Notes: generated by a model from the letters alone, not told the origin. A stretch of DNA of 64,000 bases from Copromyces sp. CBS 386.78 (GCA_030685235.1 MU839164.1:1-64000), one strand, 5' to 3'. Shown: positions 38,593 to 49,959, counted from the first letter of the stretch. Program-made: numbers and translations.

Positions 38593-41500
38593 TGCTGTTA
38601 CTTTCTGGTCTCATTGGCATGTGCTCGACAGACGTGGGTGTGGGCCCTCACGCTTCTTACTGCGGTCACTCTCACCAGACCTAATTCTGCATCTGCGCAA
38701 GTCTTTCCAAGCACGGAGTGCGGTTTGCCAAGCAGCGGATGACAAGCTATTCTGTTTATTTCTCGCATATGTTTCCCGTTATCTTCATTTTAGTATCTCC
38801 TTACTCCTCCTCTCTATCTCCTCTAATTACAACTTGTCACAAATGTGTATGTGGGCCAATGGATCAATCGGTGGGAGGTGGTTCGGAAAGAAACTTGGAT
38901 ATGTATCAGGAGGAATGGATGGAATGGGACAGGAAAGGATATGACGGAGAGGAACGACACGCCGCTACGATCAAATTGCCAGGATGTCATTCGAAAACTG
39001 ACGAAGCATTATCATCGTCATCTTCACCACTATTATCATCTGCATCATGTCATATGCCTACGAACAAATTTCCCAGCGAGCGAGCGAATTTGGATGGACC
39101 AATATGAGTGTCCTTGCTGGTTGACTTTCATCTTGCGGTTTCGGCTGTCTGCGACTTTAATAGCACTATATACCCCTTTTGCTTATTATTGGGATAAGGT
39201 GGTCGGCTGGTTTGTTGGTTTGCTGGATACGGTTGGATTAGAAAGCGTAAAAGGAGGAAGGCAGTACGGACGGAAGGAAGACATAACTCAGGCAGTTATC
39301 GGCGGTTAGTTACATAGTGAGCATAGGTAGTAACTGAGTTGATACCAGTATGTGTGCGTGTGTGTCTTTCTTCAGACGTTGGCTACCTCTAGACCCGGCG
39401 GTCCAACTTCCCGTACCCAGGTCGCAGCTTGCTTCAAGTATCTAGAGGCACTCAATATCCTGTGCCCCGTATGCCGTTGGTCACGTCACGCCGTCAAAGC
39501 ATGCCTATCTCTCGATCCAGGTTACCTCCCTCGTCACAATAGCTACTATACCCATCTGTTCGGATGGCAACCTCTTTCGTTGTCCCCTTGAACCTTGAAC
39601 AGCATGGCGTTGGGGGCGGTTATTGTGGGGTGCATACATACGAGTACATATCAGCAGGTCGGTAATAACATACATCATCGGTCACATGGCTAACCGTGAG
39701 GCATATGCTAGCCTTACCGTATAATCCCGGATCGGCAGAGTCAGGTACTCGGCACGCGATCGAGGTACGATAAAAGGTAGAGCCGCAGCACAACCGGACG
39801 TGACTGAGAGGCAGGAGTCATTGGTAATGTCGGCATGGCATAACGTATAGGCAAGGAAAACAAGGGGTATAAAAAAAATTCAGGGGTACCGCAGGGATTT
39901 GGACAGAGATGACTTGCCTTTCCGGGTCCTAATCCCCCGAGTTTATACGCTATGTTTGAAAGGCTCTATCACATGTATTTTGACAATATGGCAACATGCT
40001 TGCGAGTGGCATGTGCTTGAGAGCTGAGATTGGGAGTATTGTTTCTCTTTACTTCACGCCCTGGGCGTTTACTTAAGTTGAACCTATTGCAGACCTACCT
40101 TAGTGCATCTTGCATCGTAGAGATATACAAGCCATGCGAGGCAGGTCGTTGGTAAGGTCAATGTTGGGCTGGCCTGACTCTCTCCGCTTTCCGGCTCTTT
40201 TAGACTTTTTCTGGCTCTTGCCGAAACCTTGGCTGGGAAGTAACAGATGCAAGTGGAAGTTGAAAGTTGGATTCCCTTGCATGCGGCTGTTGAAGTGTAA
40301 AGTGACAAAAGCTGAAACCACTGACACGTGCCGAGCAGATTGTATCCAACTTTGGACTTCTTGACAGTATACAAAACCACAAGGTAAAGTCTCATTGCAT
40401 TCCTTGTAAATTGTATGAAGAAGAATAATCAATTGCGTTGTTTGTTTGTTTGTTTGTTGGCCCCCAAATCAATAGCTAACTAGCTACCAAGCTACCTACC
40501 GTACATTCATATCAGCTGTGCATGTATAACTGTATTGCGGCTGAAGGGTTATATGCTAACACCAACACGTGGTTCTGTGCCTCGAGAACGCATACCACTA
40601 AGAAACGCATGCTAGCTTTGCCAAGCTGCCTTGATCAAATCATTCCCCAAAACGGGGTGGGGAAATGCAAAACGTAACATCCTTAATGAAAAACTGCGTG
40701 TATAGAAACGTGGTGATCGTCATAGCTGAATATCAAAAGCTACTCTACCCTCCTATCTATCCATATTCAGCTGAATCTCTGTATGCCAACACGTGTTTCC
40801 GTGCCTCATGGAAACATACAAGAAACACATGGCCGGTTATTTACCTACCCTTGATCGAAGTCGCAACAACCGTAAAAGCAAACAATGGTAACATCGTCAA
40901 CGACGGGATATTACATTATGGGGGCGATAACCGGCGAAAGCTGAATAGTGATTGCCATATGCCGGTGGGTAGTAACATGAAGTTGAAATGTTGGAGTGTC
41001 TTCATTGCGACTGTGCGAGACTGTAGCAGCATGAACATCCATCGTCACCGCTAATTCCGCCCCCAAAAGATTGAGTCCGGACTGGCGGCACTGTTCGTCC
41101 CTTACCATCATGGCATACAAGCGAAGGAGTACTGGTACATGGTAACTCATCATGTTGATTCGACCAGGAATATTTGTTGAGATAGCTTCACACGTGTTAC
41201 ACGTGGTTTCTGAGCCTCTTCCTTACATGTCAATATCGACCATCACTTGGACCCCAACAGAAGGAAATGAATGCAGCAAGGATCAAAAACTGGCTCAGTG
41301 TAGAACTGTGTTGGAAGTTTAAAGCCGGGGTGTAAATTGTAGGTGTTGCAGTCGAGTGTCTGAAGACAGTAAGTACGTGGGCGTGAGAAAAGCTTGAGAA
41401 GAGTATTCCATTTTCACGCCTTTCCACTTGTCTCTTCACTGTCTCTACACTTCTCGGTTCAAATAGCACTTCACTTGGCTCTTGGGTACTCTGGCTAAAT

Positions 41501-41762
41501 TTCTTTAGTCATGTCTGTCACATTTCCAACAATAGCCTCTCAGTTACGGACCGTAAACAGAACACCGACATGAAGAGTCGAGGCGGGATGCTTCAAGGAT
41601 TTGTAGAAGTATCACCAGTAGAAACAAGCACAACAAGATAACGACGCTTGTATACATATTCACAAGAAACCAACTAATAATACAACCGTCATCCGTATTC
41701 CATCCACCAGCCGCATACCGCGAGCCCGCTAGGTCCCCATCGCCGCCAGCTCGCTCACAAGC
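38593..41762. other. Intergenic region with diverged direct repeats
   Basis: About 3.2 kb between the 3' ends of the fusion gene and SWC4 (convergent). It presumably contains both 3' UTRs. No frame looks like a gene. The DNA holds a (TTTG) repeat near 40,438-40,458 and diverged E-box-containing repeats (40,562-40,611 and 40,786-40,831, with a shorter relative at 41,189-41,220). Confidence 0.6.
40562..40831 (+). repeat. Diverged direct repeat with CACGTG core
   Basis: Two copies, 40,562-40,611 and 40,786-40,831, share CCAACACGTG, then TTC[TC]GTGCCTC, then AGAAAC[GA]CATG. Most differences are transitions and small gaps. A third partial copy (ACACGTGTTACACGTGG, 41,192-41,208) follows. Each contains a CACGTG E-box palindrome, a site for bHLH factors. 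This may be an old duplication; no function is shown. Confidence 0.55.
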
Positions 41763-43994
41763 TTACTTCTTCTGCTTCTTCGTACTCCTCTCGCTAGTAT
41801 TGCTGAGCACGCTGGCACTCCGCTTGTGTTGCGTCCCTGAACCTGCACCTGCGGCGTTGCTGCCACCATTCTCATCTGCCTCTTCCTTGATCTTTGGCTG
41901 ATTGCCGCTGCTGCTTTCAGCTTCTTTATCACACGCTGCTGCATCTTCTGTTTTCTCATTCTTGTCACCGCCACCCTCCTTTGTTGTCACCGCAGGATCA
42001 TCTCCATCCTTCTTTTGCTGATCTTGACCTTCTTCTTGTTGTTCCTTCTGCGCCTTGGCGTCCTCCGCCTTCTGATCCTTCTTCTGCTCATCGGTCTGAG
42101 CAGAAGACTCGCCTGACTTATCCTCAGCATCCTCGCCACCAGCACTACCACCACTGCCATCCTTCTCCTTGTCGCCTGCTCCTCCAGCTTCTCCTCCTTG
42201 TCCATCTCCCTCTCCCTCCTCGGCATCCTTCTTCTCCACCGTCTCTCCTCTCTCCTCCGCCTCTTTCTTCTCCCTCTCGGCCTTCTTGGCCTCCTCAAGC
42301 TTGATCTCCGCATCGACTTTGTCACTCATCTTCCTCAGGTCCACCAGCGTCGTGACGGCGCCCCAGAGAACCTCGAACTGCGCCGTCACCGACGCCGTGG
42401 GCATAATAAGACGGGCGGGGATGTCGAGCTCGAGGAGCAGGTTCGTGATGCGCATCTGCTGCTGACCGGACTTGTGGCTGTACAGCTTGTTGATCTTCTC
42501 GTAGCGGAACGTCGGGCCGCTGCCAAGCCGGTCGTGGTGCGACACGCCGTACACCTGCTCCTCGTTCTCCGACAGCTTGCGGCGCTCGGGCTGCTGAGGG
42601 CCCTTCTTCTTGTTGGCGGCCGGAGCGGGAGCAGGCGCGGACGTGGGCGGCTCGACGGGGGTGGCGGCGGGGGTTTGGGATACAGAGTCGCGGTGGTGGT
42701 GGCCGTGACCGCCGTGACGGTCGGCGCGTTCACTGCGGCTTTCGTTGCGGTGGTGAGAACGAGATTCCTGGCGCTCGTGACGAACAGGAGGCTCGCGGGC
42801 GGGGGGCTCATGATGGTCATTGGCACCGGCAGTGGAGGAGGCTGCGAGGCTTTCCCTCCGGCTAGCGGCCGGGGTTGCTTCGGGTGCAGCTGCGACGGCG
42901 GCGGCGGCAGCGGGCGGAGCAGGAGCAGCAGCAGCAGCAGCAGCCGCCGCCGCTGGGGGGACGCCGTTCTCCGGACCCATGATGCTCTTGCGCTTCTTGG
43001 ACTTGTCCACGTTGAGAAGGGTCTGCAGGAGAGATTGTAGGCCGGCGGAGGTCTTGAAGGAGTTGATGTCCGACTCGCTTGCAGGGTAGTCGAGACGGTT
43101 GTAAAGCTCACGACGCTCCTCGTTGAAGCGCTCCGTACGGGCCATGATACGCTTAATCTCGAGGAGCAAAGCTTCCTCTTCACGAGCCTCATCGTTAGAT
43201 CGTTTCAAGGTGTTTTCGGCGAAACGTTTGCGGTTCTGTTCCTGTTTAGGGTCGAAGTGTAGCATCATCTCATAGAGCTCAAACTCGGGCCTGGTCATGT
43301 ACTGAGCAGGCTTCTGAACGGCCATCATCTTGGCAGCAACTTCGTAGTAGCGCGCCTTCAAGTCCTCCATGGTCCGGGGCTTGGATGCCGGCACCACAGC
43401 CATGCCATCGGGAGTCTCACCCTCGGGCTGTTGAGGAGCGTACTCGTACCTGTCCCAGATGATGGGCCATCGTAGATCAAAGTCCCTTGCCAACTCCAGC
43501 AGATAATCAGTTTCCTCCTTGGTCCAGTCGGGATGCTTCAAGTTGGCGTTGTATTGATCCTCGCTGTACTGCGGTACCGACACCCGGACGTTGAACTTTG
43601 CAAAGGACGAGTCCTCGGGCCTATCGGCCGAGTTCTCTGCTGTCGCCGCACTGTTTTGCTGCCCTTCGGCTGAACCATCCTGCCCGCCCTCAGTTCCATC
43701 CGGTTTCCTCTTCCAATGCCTCAAAACAAGGGCGCCATCGTCCCCTCTGGCCGAGTTTGTGAATGCCTTCAGTTCCCACTTGGCGGCCGGTTTGCGACTG
43801 ACTGTCCTTCGCTTCTTGAAGATGGAGACCTCGGGGACTATGGCGATAGGGTTGTCGCCACCCAAGTTCTGTACTTCACGGGCGAGGCCCTTTAGGTTTG
43901 GACGTGGTGCAGCAGTCCTCGCCTTTTTGGACGGCCTCGGCCCAGCATTGTCTGATGGGAGGTTGAGGACGTCACGGACATCGTGAGATGTCAT
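41763..43994 (-). CDS. swc4: SWC4/EAF2 (DMAP1 family) chromatin complex subunit
   Basis: Single exon of 743 residues. I start at the ATG at 43,994 (MTSHDVRDVLNLP), which matches the family start; an in-frame ATG 45 nt upstream is possible. Swc4/DMAP1 is shared by the SWR1 complex, which deposits H2A.Z, and the NuA4 histone acetyltransferase, and acts in the nucleus. The conserved amino half has a PKKARTAAPRPNLKGLAREV block, the KRRTVSRKPAAKWE region and a SANT/Myb-like domain at about 148-215 (LKHPDWTKEETDYLLELA). A helical LLLEIKRIMARTERFNEERR segment follows. Ala-rich (about 343-375) and His/Arg-rich low-complexity tracts separate this from the carboxy conserved block (YEKINKLYSHKSGQQQMRI). 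The last 170 residues are Glu/Lys/Gly-rich and probably disordered, ending in KKQKK. Divergent from the p24 gene. Confidence 0.93.
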   Translation of the reverse strand: MTSHDVRDVLNLPSDNAGPRPSKKARTAAPRPNLKGLAREVQNLGGDNPIAIVPEVSIFKKRRTVSRKPAAKWELKAFTNSARGDDGALVLRHWKRKPDGTEGGQDGSAEGQQNSAATAENSADRPEDSSFAKFNVRVSVPQYSEDQYNANLKHPDWTKEETDYLLELARDFDLRWPIIWDRYEYAPQQPEGETPDGMAVVPASKPRTMEDLKARYYEVAAKMMAVQKPAQYMTRPEFELYEMMLHFDPKQEQNRKRFAENTLKRSNDEAREEEALLLEIKRIMARTERFNEERRELYNRLDYPASESDINSFKTSAGLQSLLQTLLNVDKSKKRKSIMGPENGVPPAAAAAAAAAAPAPPAAAAAVAAAPEATPAASRRESLAASSTAGANDHHEPPAREPPVRHERQESRSHHRNESRSERADRHGGHGHHHRDSVSQTPAATPVEPPTSAPAPAPAANKKKGPQQPERRKLSENEEQVYGVSHHDRLGSGPTFRYEKINKLYSHKSGQQQMRITNLLLELDIPARLIMPTASVTAQFEVLWGAVTTLVDLRKMSDKVDAEIKLEEAKKAEREKKEAEERGETVEKKDAEEGEGDGQGGEAGGAGDKEKDGSGGSAGGEDAEDKSGESSAQTDEQKKDQKAEDAKAQKEQQEEGQDQQKKDGDDPAVTTKEGGGDKNEKTEDAAACDKEAESSSGNQPKIKEEADENGGSNAAGAGSGTQHKRSASVLSNTSERSTKKQKK

Positions 43995-44784
43995 GATGTG
44001 GGGCGCCGGGAGGAGGGGGGGGTTAGGAGTCGAAAACAAAAGAGAAGGACACCGAAACCTGCAGCCAGGAACTGGGGATAAAATGGATAAAATAAAGATT
44101 TAATACGCAAACGAGCCTATAACTTCAGTGAACGTCGAGCTGCCTCGGAACGCCCCACTCCCAAAGTTCATCAAAAGAAAGCCTGATATGAAATCAACTC
44201 GCGATATCAGGCAGGGCACATTACACATTTGAAGTTTAGCTTGTGTCCCGTAATGAAGAATAGGTATCAAAACTGGATGAGCTGCAGGCTGGGGGGGGAT
44301 GGGAATCTTGTTGAAACGACGCGGTCTGTGTGTGGAATGTTGGTTGTCGCTGGAAAAGATTCTTAGTGGAGACCTCTACGCTCTCACAACCACTTGGAAG
44401 GGTTAGGGTTCGTCTCGGGCAAGGGTGTTAGCACGTGACAGCTTATTGCCTGCCGCTCACCGAAGGGAAGGCCAGGCCCAGGCAGGTGGAAGCGGAGCCC
44501 CTGGAATCTGGATGCCCTGGCTCGATTTTCTGAACGTGGCAGCTTCCGAAGGCCAAGCTTTCTTATTGCCCGCGGTCGCAACTAGGTTGCTACAGTGAAG
44601 CATCCACCACAGCGCATCACCAGTGCAACATTCCCGCCCAGTGAACAACTTAAAACCCATATACAGCATTGGCCCAACAAACACCAAACGGGTATAGCAA
44701 CAACCACGATCGCCTCGACAACAACCACCCCAATCGCCCTGTTCGGCGCAACATATAGAGACAACACAGACACACACCACAACC
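43995..44784. promoter_or_regulatory. Shared upstream region of SWC4 and the p24 gene
   Basis: 790 bp separate the two divergent start codons, so it must hold both promoters and leaders. A G run lies at 44,291-44,298, and CA-rich leader sequence (ACAACACAGACACACACC) lies just before the p24 ATG. No specific factor site is claimed. Confidence 0.6.
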
Positions 44785-45684
44785 ATGAGGTCGTTCCTCC
44801 CACTGCTCTCGCTGGGCGCCGTTGCTCACGCGCTCCACTTCTTCATCGACGGCACCAGCCCCAAATGCTTCTACGAGGAATTGCCCAAGGACACCTTGGT
44901 GGTTGGTCACTACACGGCAGAGGAATGGGACGACCAGAGGCATTCGTGGCAGAAGCACGATGGCATCAACATCTTCATCTCTGTAGATGTACGTTTTGTT
45001 ACCTCTTTTTTTTTAGAGCTACCAAAGCTACCCCTGACCCCTATCCCACCCACCCCAAGCACGACCTCTACGTCTACCTGCTATACCACACCCATTCCCC
45101 CCCTTGCTCCTATGATAACTAACACGCCTTTCCCCTCTCTAGGAAGTCTTCGACAACGACCACCGCGTCGTCTCCCAGCGTGGCGGCCCCGGCGGCAAGT
45201 TCACCTTCACCGCCGCCGACGCAGGCGACCACCGCATCTGCTTCACGCCCACGTCGACCTCGGGCCGGTCGAGCTGGATGTCGGTCAGCAACCCGAACGG
45301 CGGGATCAAGTTGACGCTGGACATGGCTATTGGCGAGTCCAGCGCGATTGAGAGCGCCGACAAGGGCAAGCTTCAGGACCTGGCGACGCGGGCCAAGGAC
45401 CTGAACAACCGCCTGCAGGATATCAGGAGGGAGCAGGTTTTCCAGAGAGTGAGTCCTTGCGTTACGCCGAATTGGGCGGATATGGAACTAAGACAAAAGG
45501 AGAGAAGCTAACCAATATCCTTCAAACGAAACAGGAACGTGAAGCCGAATTCCGTGATCAGTCCGAGTCCACCAACGCTCGCATCGTCCGCTGGGTCTTG
45601 ATCCAGCTCGTCGTCCTCGGCGTTACCTGCGCCTGGCAGCTTTCACACCTCCGCACCTTCTTCATCAAGCAGAAGCTTACGTAA
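44785..45684 (+). CDS. p24-alpha family (Emp24/Erp type) cargo receptor
   Basis: Three exons: 44,785-44,988, 45,143-45,448 and 45,535-45,684. Introns are 154 and 86 nt (GTACGT and GTGAGT donors) and the product has 219 residues, the normal p24 size. p24 proteins cycle between ER and Golgi in COPII and COPI vesicles and help select cargo such as GPI-anchored proteins. A signal peptide (about 1-17) precedes a lumenal GOLD domain that starts [17 protein letters not shown], the alpha-subfamily entry. A coiled coil (about 135-185), one membrane span ([18 protein letters not shown]) and a short cytosolic tail follow. The tail has FF for COPII export and Lys at -3 and -5 (KQKLT), a COPI retrieval signal. 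Yeast Erp1/Erp5/Erp6 are the nearest subfamily. Confidence 0.94.
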
Positions 45685-45965
45685 AGAGTTTCAGCTCATC
45701 ACATGTCGGATTACTCGAAGGAGTCTCGCTTGCAATAAAGACATAAGGAAGCACATGTAACAGTGCAAAGAGGTGGATGTGGGAGAGGAGGGTCATATAT
45801 GGAGTAATATGCTATGGGGCGGCATTTCCTTGCTGCCTAGGGTAAATTCCCGGCATTGACTGGGTATGAGATGAGGCTCCCGCCATGACATGCTAGGAAG
45901 GACAGGTTATGAAAAGCGGGCAAGGAAGGCGGAGGGAAAGTTTCAACGAAACATTTTTAAAATGT

Positions 45966-46166
45966 ACTACGCATGCTTCTATATAGCATGAGATGACATG
46001 CCTTGATGATATATAATACATACAACTACCAACTACTCGATACCACACTCGCACGTTTACCAGTGAAGAAGCGTAGACCATGGAGACACCAACCGAAGGG
46101 AGATACGTGTAGAAGATCTAACGTACGTAGTTACTACACATGTTTCTATATAGCATGAGCTGTCAT
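45966..46166 (+). repeat. 34-bp direct repeat, two copies 167 bp apart
   Basis: Copies at 45,966-46,000 and 46,133-46,166 share ACTAC[GA]CATG[CT]TTC and TATATAGCATGAG. They differ mainly by transitions. A weaker third relative lies near 46,295-46,345 (ATAGCATGGACTATCATGCC). Each contains a partial CATGCT..AGCATG palindrome. Confidence 0.6.
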
Positions 46167-46813
46167 TGATGCTCTTCCCGGTATGTGACACACAAGACAA
46201 GCAAGCACCCACTCATATACCTCATCGTAGAGAGACACTTGAACACACAAACTCGATCAACAAGATATGCGACAAGATACCAACGTAGTTCATTACATGC
46301 ACATCCATCTCTCCGAGATAGCATGGACTATCATGCCACTAGCGGTGATATATGTAGCAATTCAAGTATTTCACCCAACTCCTTCCCACAACTACTTCTT
46401 CAACTGTCTGTCTTCTATAACCCCTTCTCACAAACACCCTCGGGACAACACTCACTCATACATACACGCCTGCAAGAAAAAGAAAAAAGAAGCATAGGTA
46501 TTAACACAAAATAAGGTAGGTCCCACTATGAGCTTCACAAAAGCAAGCAAGCACCGTTCGTTCGAGTTACGATCTGGAATGAATCACAAGGTCAGGTAGG
46601 TGGGAAACCTTGCTACCTATGTAATAACCTTGATAAACTCGAGGAGTGAGGTGGTTAGTCTACCAGTCGCTAGGTAGCTACGTACCAATCTATGCTACCT
46701 CCATAGCGCTCCTCCCAGTCAGTTGTCACCCAATAAGTAGGGATAGATAAATGCACGTAGAGCATGTATGTACCATATGTATGTAAGTGGCAGCCATTCG
46801 CCCATTCAGACTT

Positions 46814-46845
46814 CACGACACGACACGACACGACACGACACGACA
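46814..46845. repeat. (CACGA)n microsatellite
   Basis: Just over six units of CACGA in a row, a simple pentanucleotide repeat. A run of 21 A follows at 46,881-46,901. Confidence 0.95.
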
Positions 46846-47209
46846 ACTGCTTAGCAGGTTTAGTATACTGAAGGGGAGACAAAAAAAAAAAAAAAAAAAA
46901 AGGAGACCCCGCTATCCGTATACCAAGAGGCACCTGGCGCGATGCTAAATCAACATGGGTTGAAATAGCGAAGGCGTACCTACAAAGGACGGGATTTTTT
47001 TTCTGCTGTTCCTACTTCTACTTGAGAGAAAGTGGTGACTTCGCTCGCTCGGGGCTGGAACCTTCATTACCCCCAATAGATAGACCAGTGTATTATTATA
47101 GGGTCAAATAACGTGAATAGAGGTACCCAAGATATAAAATTGAGTGGACCTTGAGATATATGATATCGAAATACCTTCCTTGTACGTAGGTACGTAATTC
47201 AACTCCGCA

Positions 47210-47971
47210 TCATCTAACCCAGCCCAGTTTATCTTTCCCTTTCCCTTTTACTTTTCCTTTTGCTTTGTTACCCTGAGAAGAAAGGATTGACTGACTGGTT
47301 ACTTTGATACTAATTCGTCTTGTGGCGCTTGTTAGTACCATGCAGGTATGTTTGTCGTTGTCGTTGTCGGTGTTGTCTGACCGGATGTGTTTGCCGTACT
47401 CTGACGGGAGGCGGCGGAGGTTGCCTGTGTATAAGGAAGGCAGCTTTGCAGCCGGAGTCGGAGCCGGAGTCGGAGCCGAAGCCGGAGCCGAAGCCGGAGC
47501 CGGAGGCCTTGTCGTCTGCCCCGCCGGAGTTGGCCGCAGTTGGGGTTGAGGTTGGGGCGTCGTCGTGGCTGGCCGTTGGACTTGGGGGGTGGTGGTGGGG
47601 GCCAACGTCACAGGCCGTGCAGCGGGACAGTCTTCCTCCTTTAATAAACACAAGAAGAGGCTAATAATAACCAAAAGGACAGGCCAAAAGTATAGATACG
47701 AGATGACGTTCACAGCGATGAAGAACCAAATCCACCCACGCAGTCGATGGTCTCGTTGCGACCGAATCGGGAGACCGAAATCGAGGTCAAGATGTGTCTG
47801 GAGAGTGACTGCGTGTCCTGCGAAACACCACAGCCCACAGAGGCCGTAGATCAAGATGGCCCATGTTGGCCAGGACCAAGGATTCAGAAGAGAGAACGCC
47901 CCATCAGGGACAGTCACTGCCCTCGCCCCTGTCGGAGGCGTCGACAAGTATTGTCGTGGTAAAACCGGCAT
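47210..47971 (-). CDS. Hypothetical small multi-span membrane protein
   Basis: An open frame of 253 residues that I do not recognise as a family. The start at 47,971 gives MPVLPRQYLSTPPTG. Residues about 33-56 (WPTWAILIYGLCGLWCFAGH) and 80-112 (WIWFFIAVNVISYLYFWPVL and on into LLVIISLFLCLLK) are strongly hydrophobic and would form two or three membrane spans. A Pro/Thr/Gln-rich low-complexity part (about 120-185) follows and is coded in part by a GGAGCC-type minisatellite. The tail is basic and polar. Clear spans in one frame and an organised low-complexity segment favour a real gene, but the carboxy end could be altered by an unseen intron. Partner and role are unknown. Confidence 0.5.
   Translation of the reverse strand: MPVLPRQYLSTPPTGARAVTVPDGAFSLLNPWSWPTWAILIYGLCGLWCFAGHAVTLQTHLDLDFGLPIRSQRDHRLRGWIWFFIAVNVISYLYFWPVLLVIISLFLCLLKEEDCPAARPVTLAPTTTPQVQRPATTTPQPQPQLRPTPAGQTTRPPAPASAPASAPTPAPTPAAKLPSLYTGNLRRLPSEYGKHIRSDNTDNDNDKHTCMVLTSATRRISIKVTSQSILSSQGNKAKGKVKGKGKDKLGWVR
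47451..47505. repeat. GCCGGA/GTCGGA-type minisatellite within the hypothetical gene
   Basis: Six- and twelve-bp units (GGAGCCGGAGTC, GAAGCCGGAGCC) repeat in tandem in phase with codons. On the minus strand they give an Ala-Pro-Ser/Thr repeat. In-frame period suggests length variation among strains would be tolerated. Confidence 0.8.
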
Positions 47972-49959
47972 CGTGTTTGATTATCCTCGATTTGTTATTT
48001 CGTGGCGTTCGACGATGATGACTACCTACCTACCCGGTGGATAAGTGGTGGTGGTTGCTGGTGAGTGCCGGCTGGAAGGGGATATCAGAGATGACGCTGT
48101 CTTACTTCTGGCGCCCGAGGTAAAGGTGATGGTGGTTCCCAAGGATGTTTTGGACTTGGACCAGATATTTGGGAGTGACGAGTGTTGATCGATCGATATG
48201 CTAAACCTAGGTCTAAACGGTGAATCGAAAAGTCGGGGTTAGATTACTTTTGACCTGGTCAACTGGAGTAATGTAGGTAATATGAAGGAAACCTACGATG
48301 GTCGAAGGTTGGTTGCTTGCTGGAGGATGAAAAGAATCCAGGAGGAAGGATGCAGGGCAGCTAGGTACTGAATGGACGATGGTTGATGTTTCCGATGCTA
48401 GTGTCTCAAGAACCAGTGGTGAATGGGAAGAAGAAAGAAAGTGGGAAAGACCGCCAGGAGCAAGAACATGCTCAGAATATAAACCCCTCTCATTGACTCA
48501 TTCCCATGATACCAACGTGGCCCTTCCAGCAAGCACCTCATCAGAGGCCTCACTTGTCTTTCCGCCGCTGGGCCATGACGCAGTTACCGCAGGCAGTATC
48601 TCTCGAAAACTGGGATCCGGTGCCGTGGAAGACGCAGGGTTGAAGGTCTGCCAGATGCGTTTGGTGGTCGTCAAGAAGCATGCACGTTGGTTGTCGAACA
48701 CCTTTAACCCTGCATTCCGCCCCGAACCTCGATTCTTTCGAGAGATAATGCGGTAGAATATATGCAGCATGTCCGGAGGTCTGAGGAACAAAGCTCGAGG
48801 CAAGGGCGGCCCCAATCCAAGCTTGATGTAACAGCCAGATGTGGCAAGGTGAAATCAAGGAAAGAAATAAAGCATGTTAAGAATGTACCCGGCAGGTATT
48901 TTTGAAGATGAAATGATTATCCGCCACCTCCTCCTCTTCACACCAGATCGTGAGAATATCATTAAGACGAAAGGATGATAAAGTACGACGAAGCGTTAGT
49001 GAGTGAGTGGATATAATGATTATTATACGTAGTTCGGAGATGTATAAGATGCTGACAAGACAACAATAGCGCATAACAACAAACAAGGTAGACAATGATA
49101 ATAGACAGACAGTAACAAGCTCAGAACCACACACCCGCGAACAGCAACACTAAAACACCGAGGCGCTCCGTTCCAATCAAAAGTAAAGACTCTTTCCTCT
49201 TTCCCCCTTTTTTCGTTTTCCTTGAATCTTTTCAAACTTTCTCTCCCGACCTTCCCCTTTCGCTTTTCCCCCTCCTCCCCAATGTTCCCCCCTCCTTCCC
49301 CTTTCTTCCCACTCTGAACCGCGTCTTCCAGCGGCAAGATGAGGGAGGCTTCTTGACCGTTTGCACACGGGTTTGTCGGGAAAGAGGCAGCTGTCATTAG
49401 AGACCGAATCATCCGAGACAGCTTTCCTCCACGTGATTCGGCTCGGCCTTCCATAGATAGCGGCCCGGCGTCGTAAATCCTAGCATCCTCTCGCCAACCA
49501 AGGCCAGCCAAGAAGGGAGGGAACAAGAAATAGTAAAAGAGGAAAGGGGTTCCTGGGGAGGTCGAGAAAGAGGAAGCGAAGGTAGCGAGAGACAGAAGAC
49601 TGAGTCCGGAATACTAATCGTATGGTCGTAATGATGTGCCCCAGGTAGATCAAGCAAGTAAAAGACGCCAGATGCGCGTAGCCGAGTAAGACCGCTATGA
49701 AAAACAAAGGAAGGTATCCTCTATAGTCCCAATGCAAAAACATTTGAGAACCCCATGTTTCGGCAAATTCATACAACGGGACTCGTCCCTACCCGGGAAA
49801 CCCTCTATATAGATGGGACGAAGACTTGCTCCCCACTCCTTTTAAAGCCAGCCGCACTGTTAGCGGTTAGGATCATTAACACAGCTGCCACCGTCTTTGG
49901 TTGTTGCTCACTCAAGGATATTATTAAAGCAAACGGACACGAAATCAGCACCAGCCCTT
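47972..49959. other. Intergenic region with a long near-palindrome
   Basis: Two kb between the 5' end of the hypothetical gene and the 3' end of the casein kinase gene. It should hold the promoter of the former and the 3' UTR of the latter. The main structure is the inverted repeat at 48,574-48,771. Around 49,190-49,330 the plus strand is strongly CT-rich. No gene is supported. Confidence 0.55.
48574..48771. repeat. 198-bp imperfect palindrome (hairpin-forming)
   Basis: Left arm core 48,585-48,647 and right arm core 48,700-48,755 are inverse copies: TATCTCTCGAAA, GCAGGGTT[GA]AAGGT and TACCGCA occur in both in opposite order. Because of this, the two strands translate to similar peptides (ISRK..GSG..AGLKV). 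Outer parts (CATG..GCA) also match, so the symmetry covers about 198 bp with small gaps. It could be a palindromic MITE, a hairpin RNA source or an old inverted duplication. No flanking duplication was identified. Confidence 0.7.

Larger units (their letters stand above)
45685..47209. other. Intergenic region with short repeats
   Basis: About 1.5 kb between the converging 3' ends of the p24 gene and the gene at 47,210. It holds two copies of a 34-bp direct repeat, a CACGA pentanucleotide array, a run of 21 A (46,881-46,901) and a TACCTA-rich area. No gene is seen. Confidence 0.6.

Noticed and set aside
42198..43192. Long frames on both strands across SWC4
   Set aside because: Shadows of the GC-rich, Ala/His-rich part of SWC4 in other frames (Arg- or Leu-rich nonsense).
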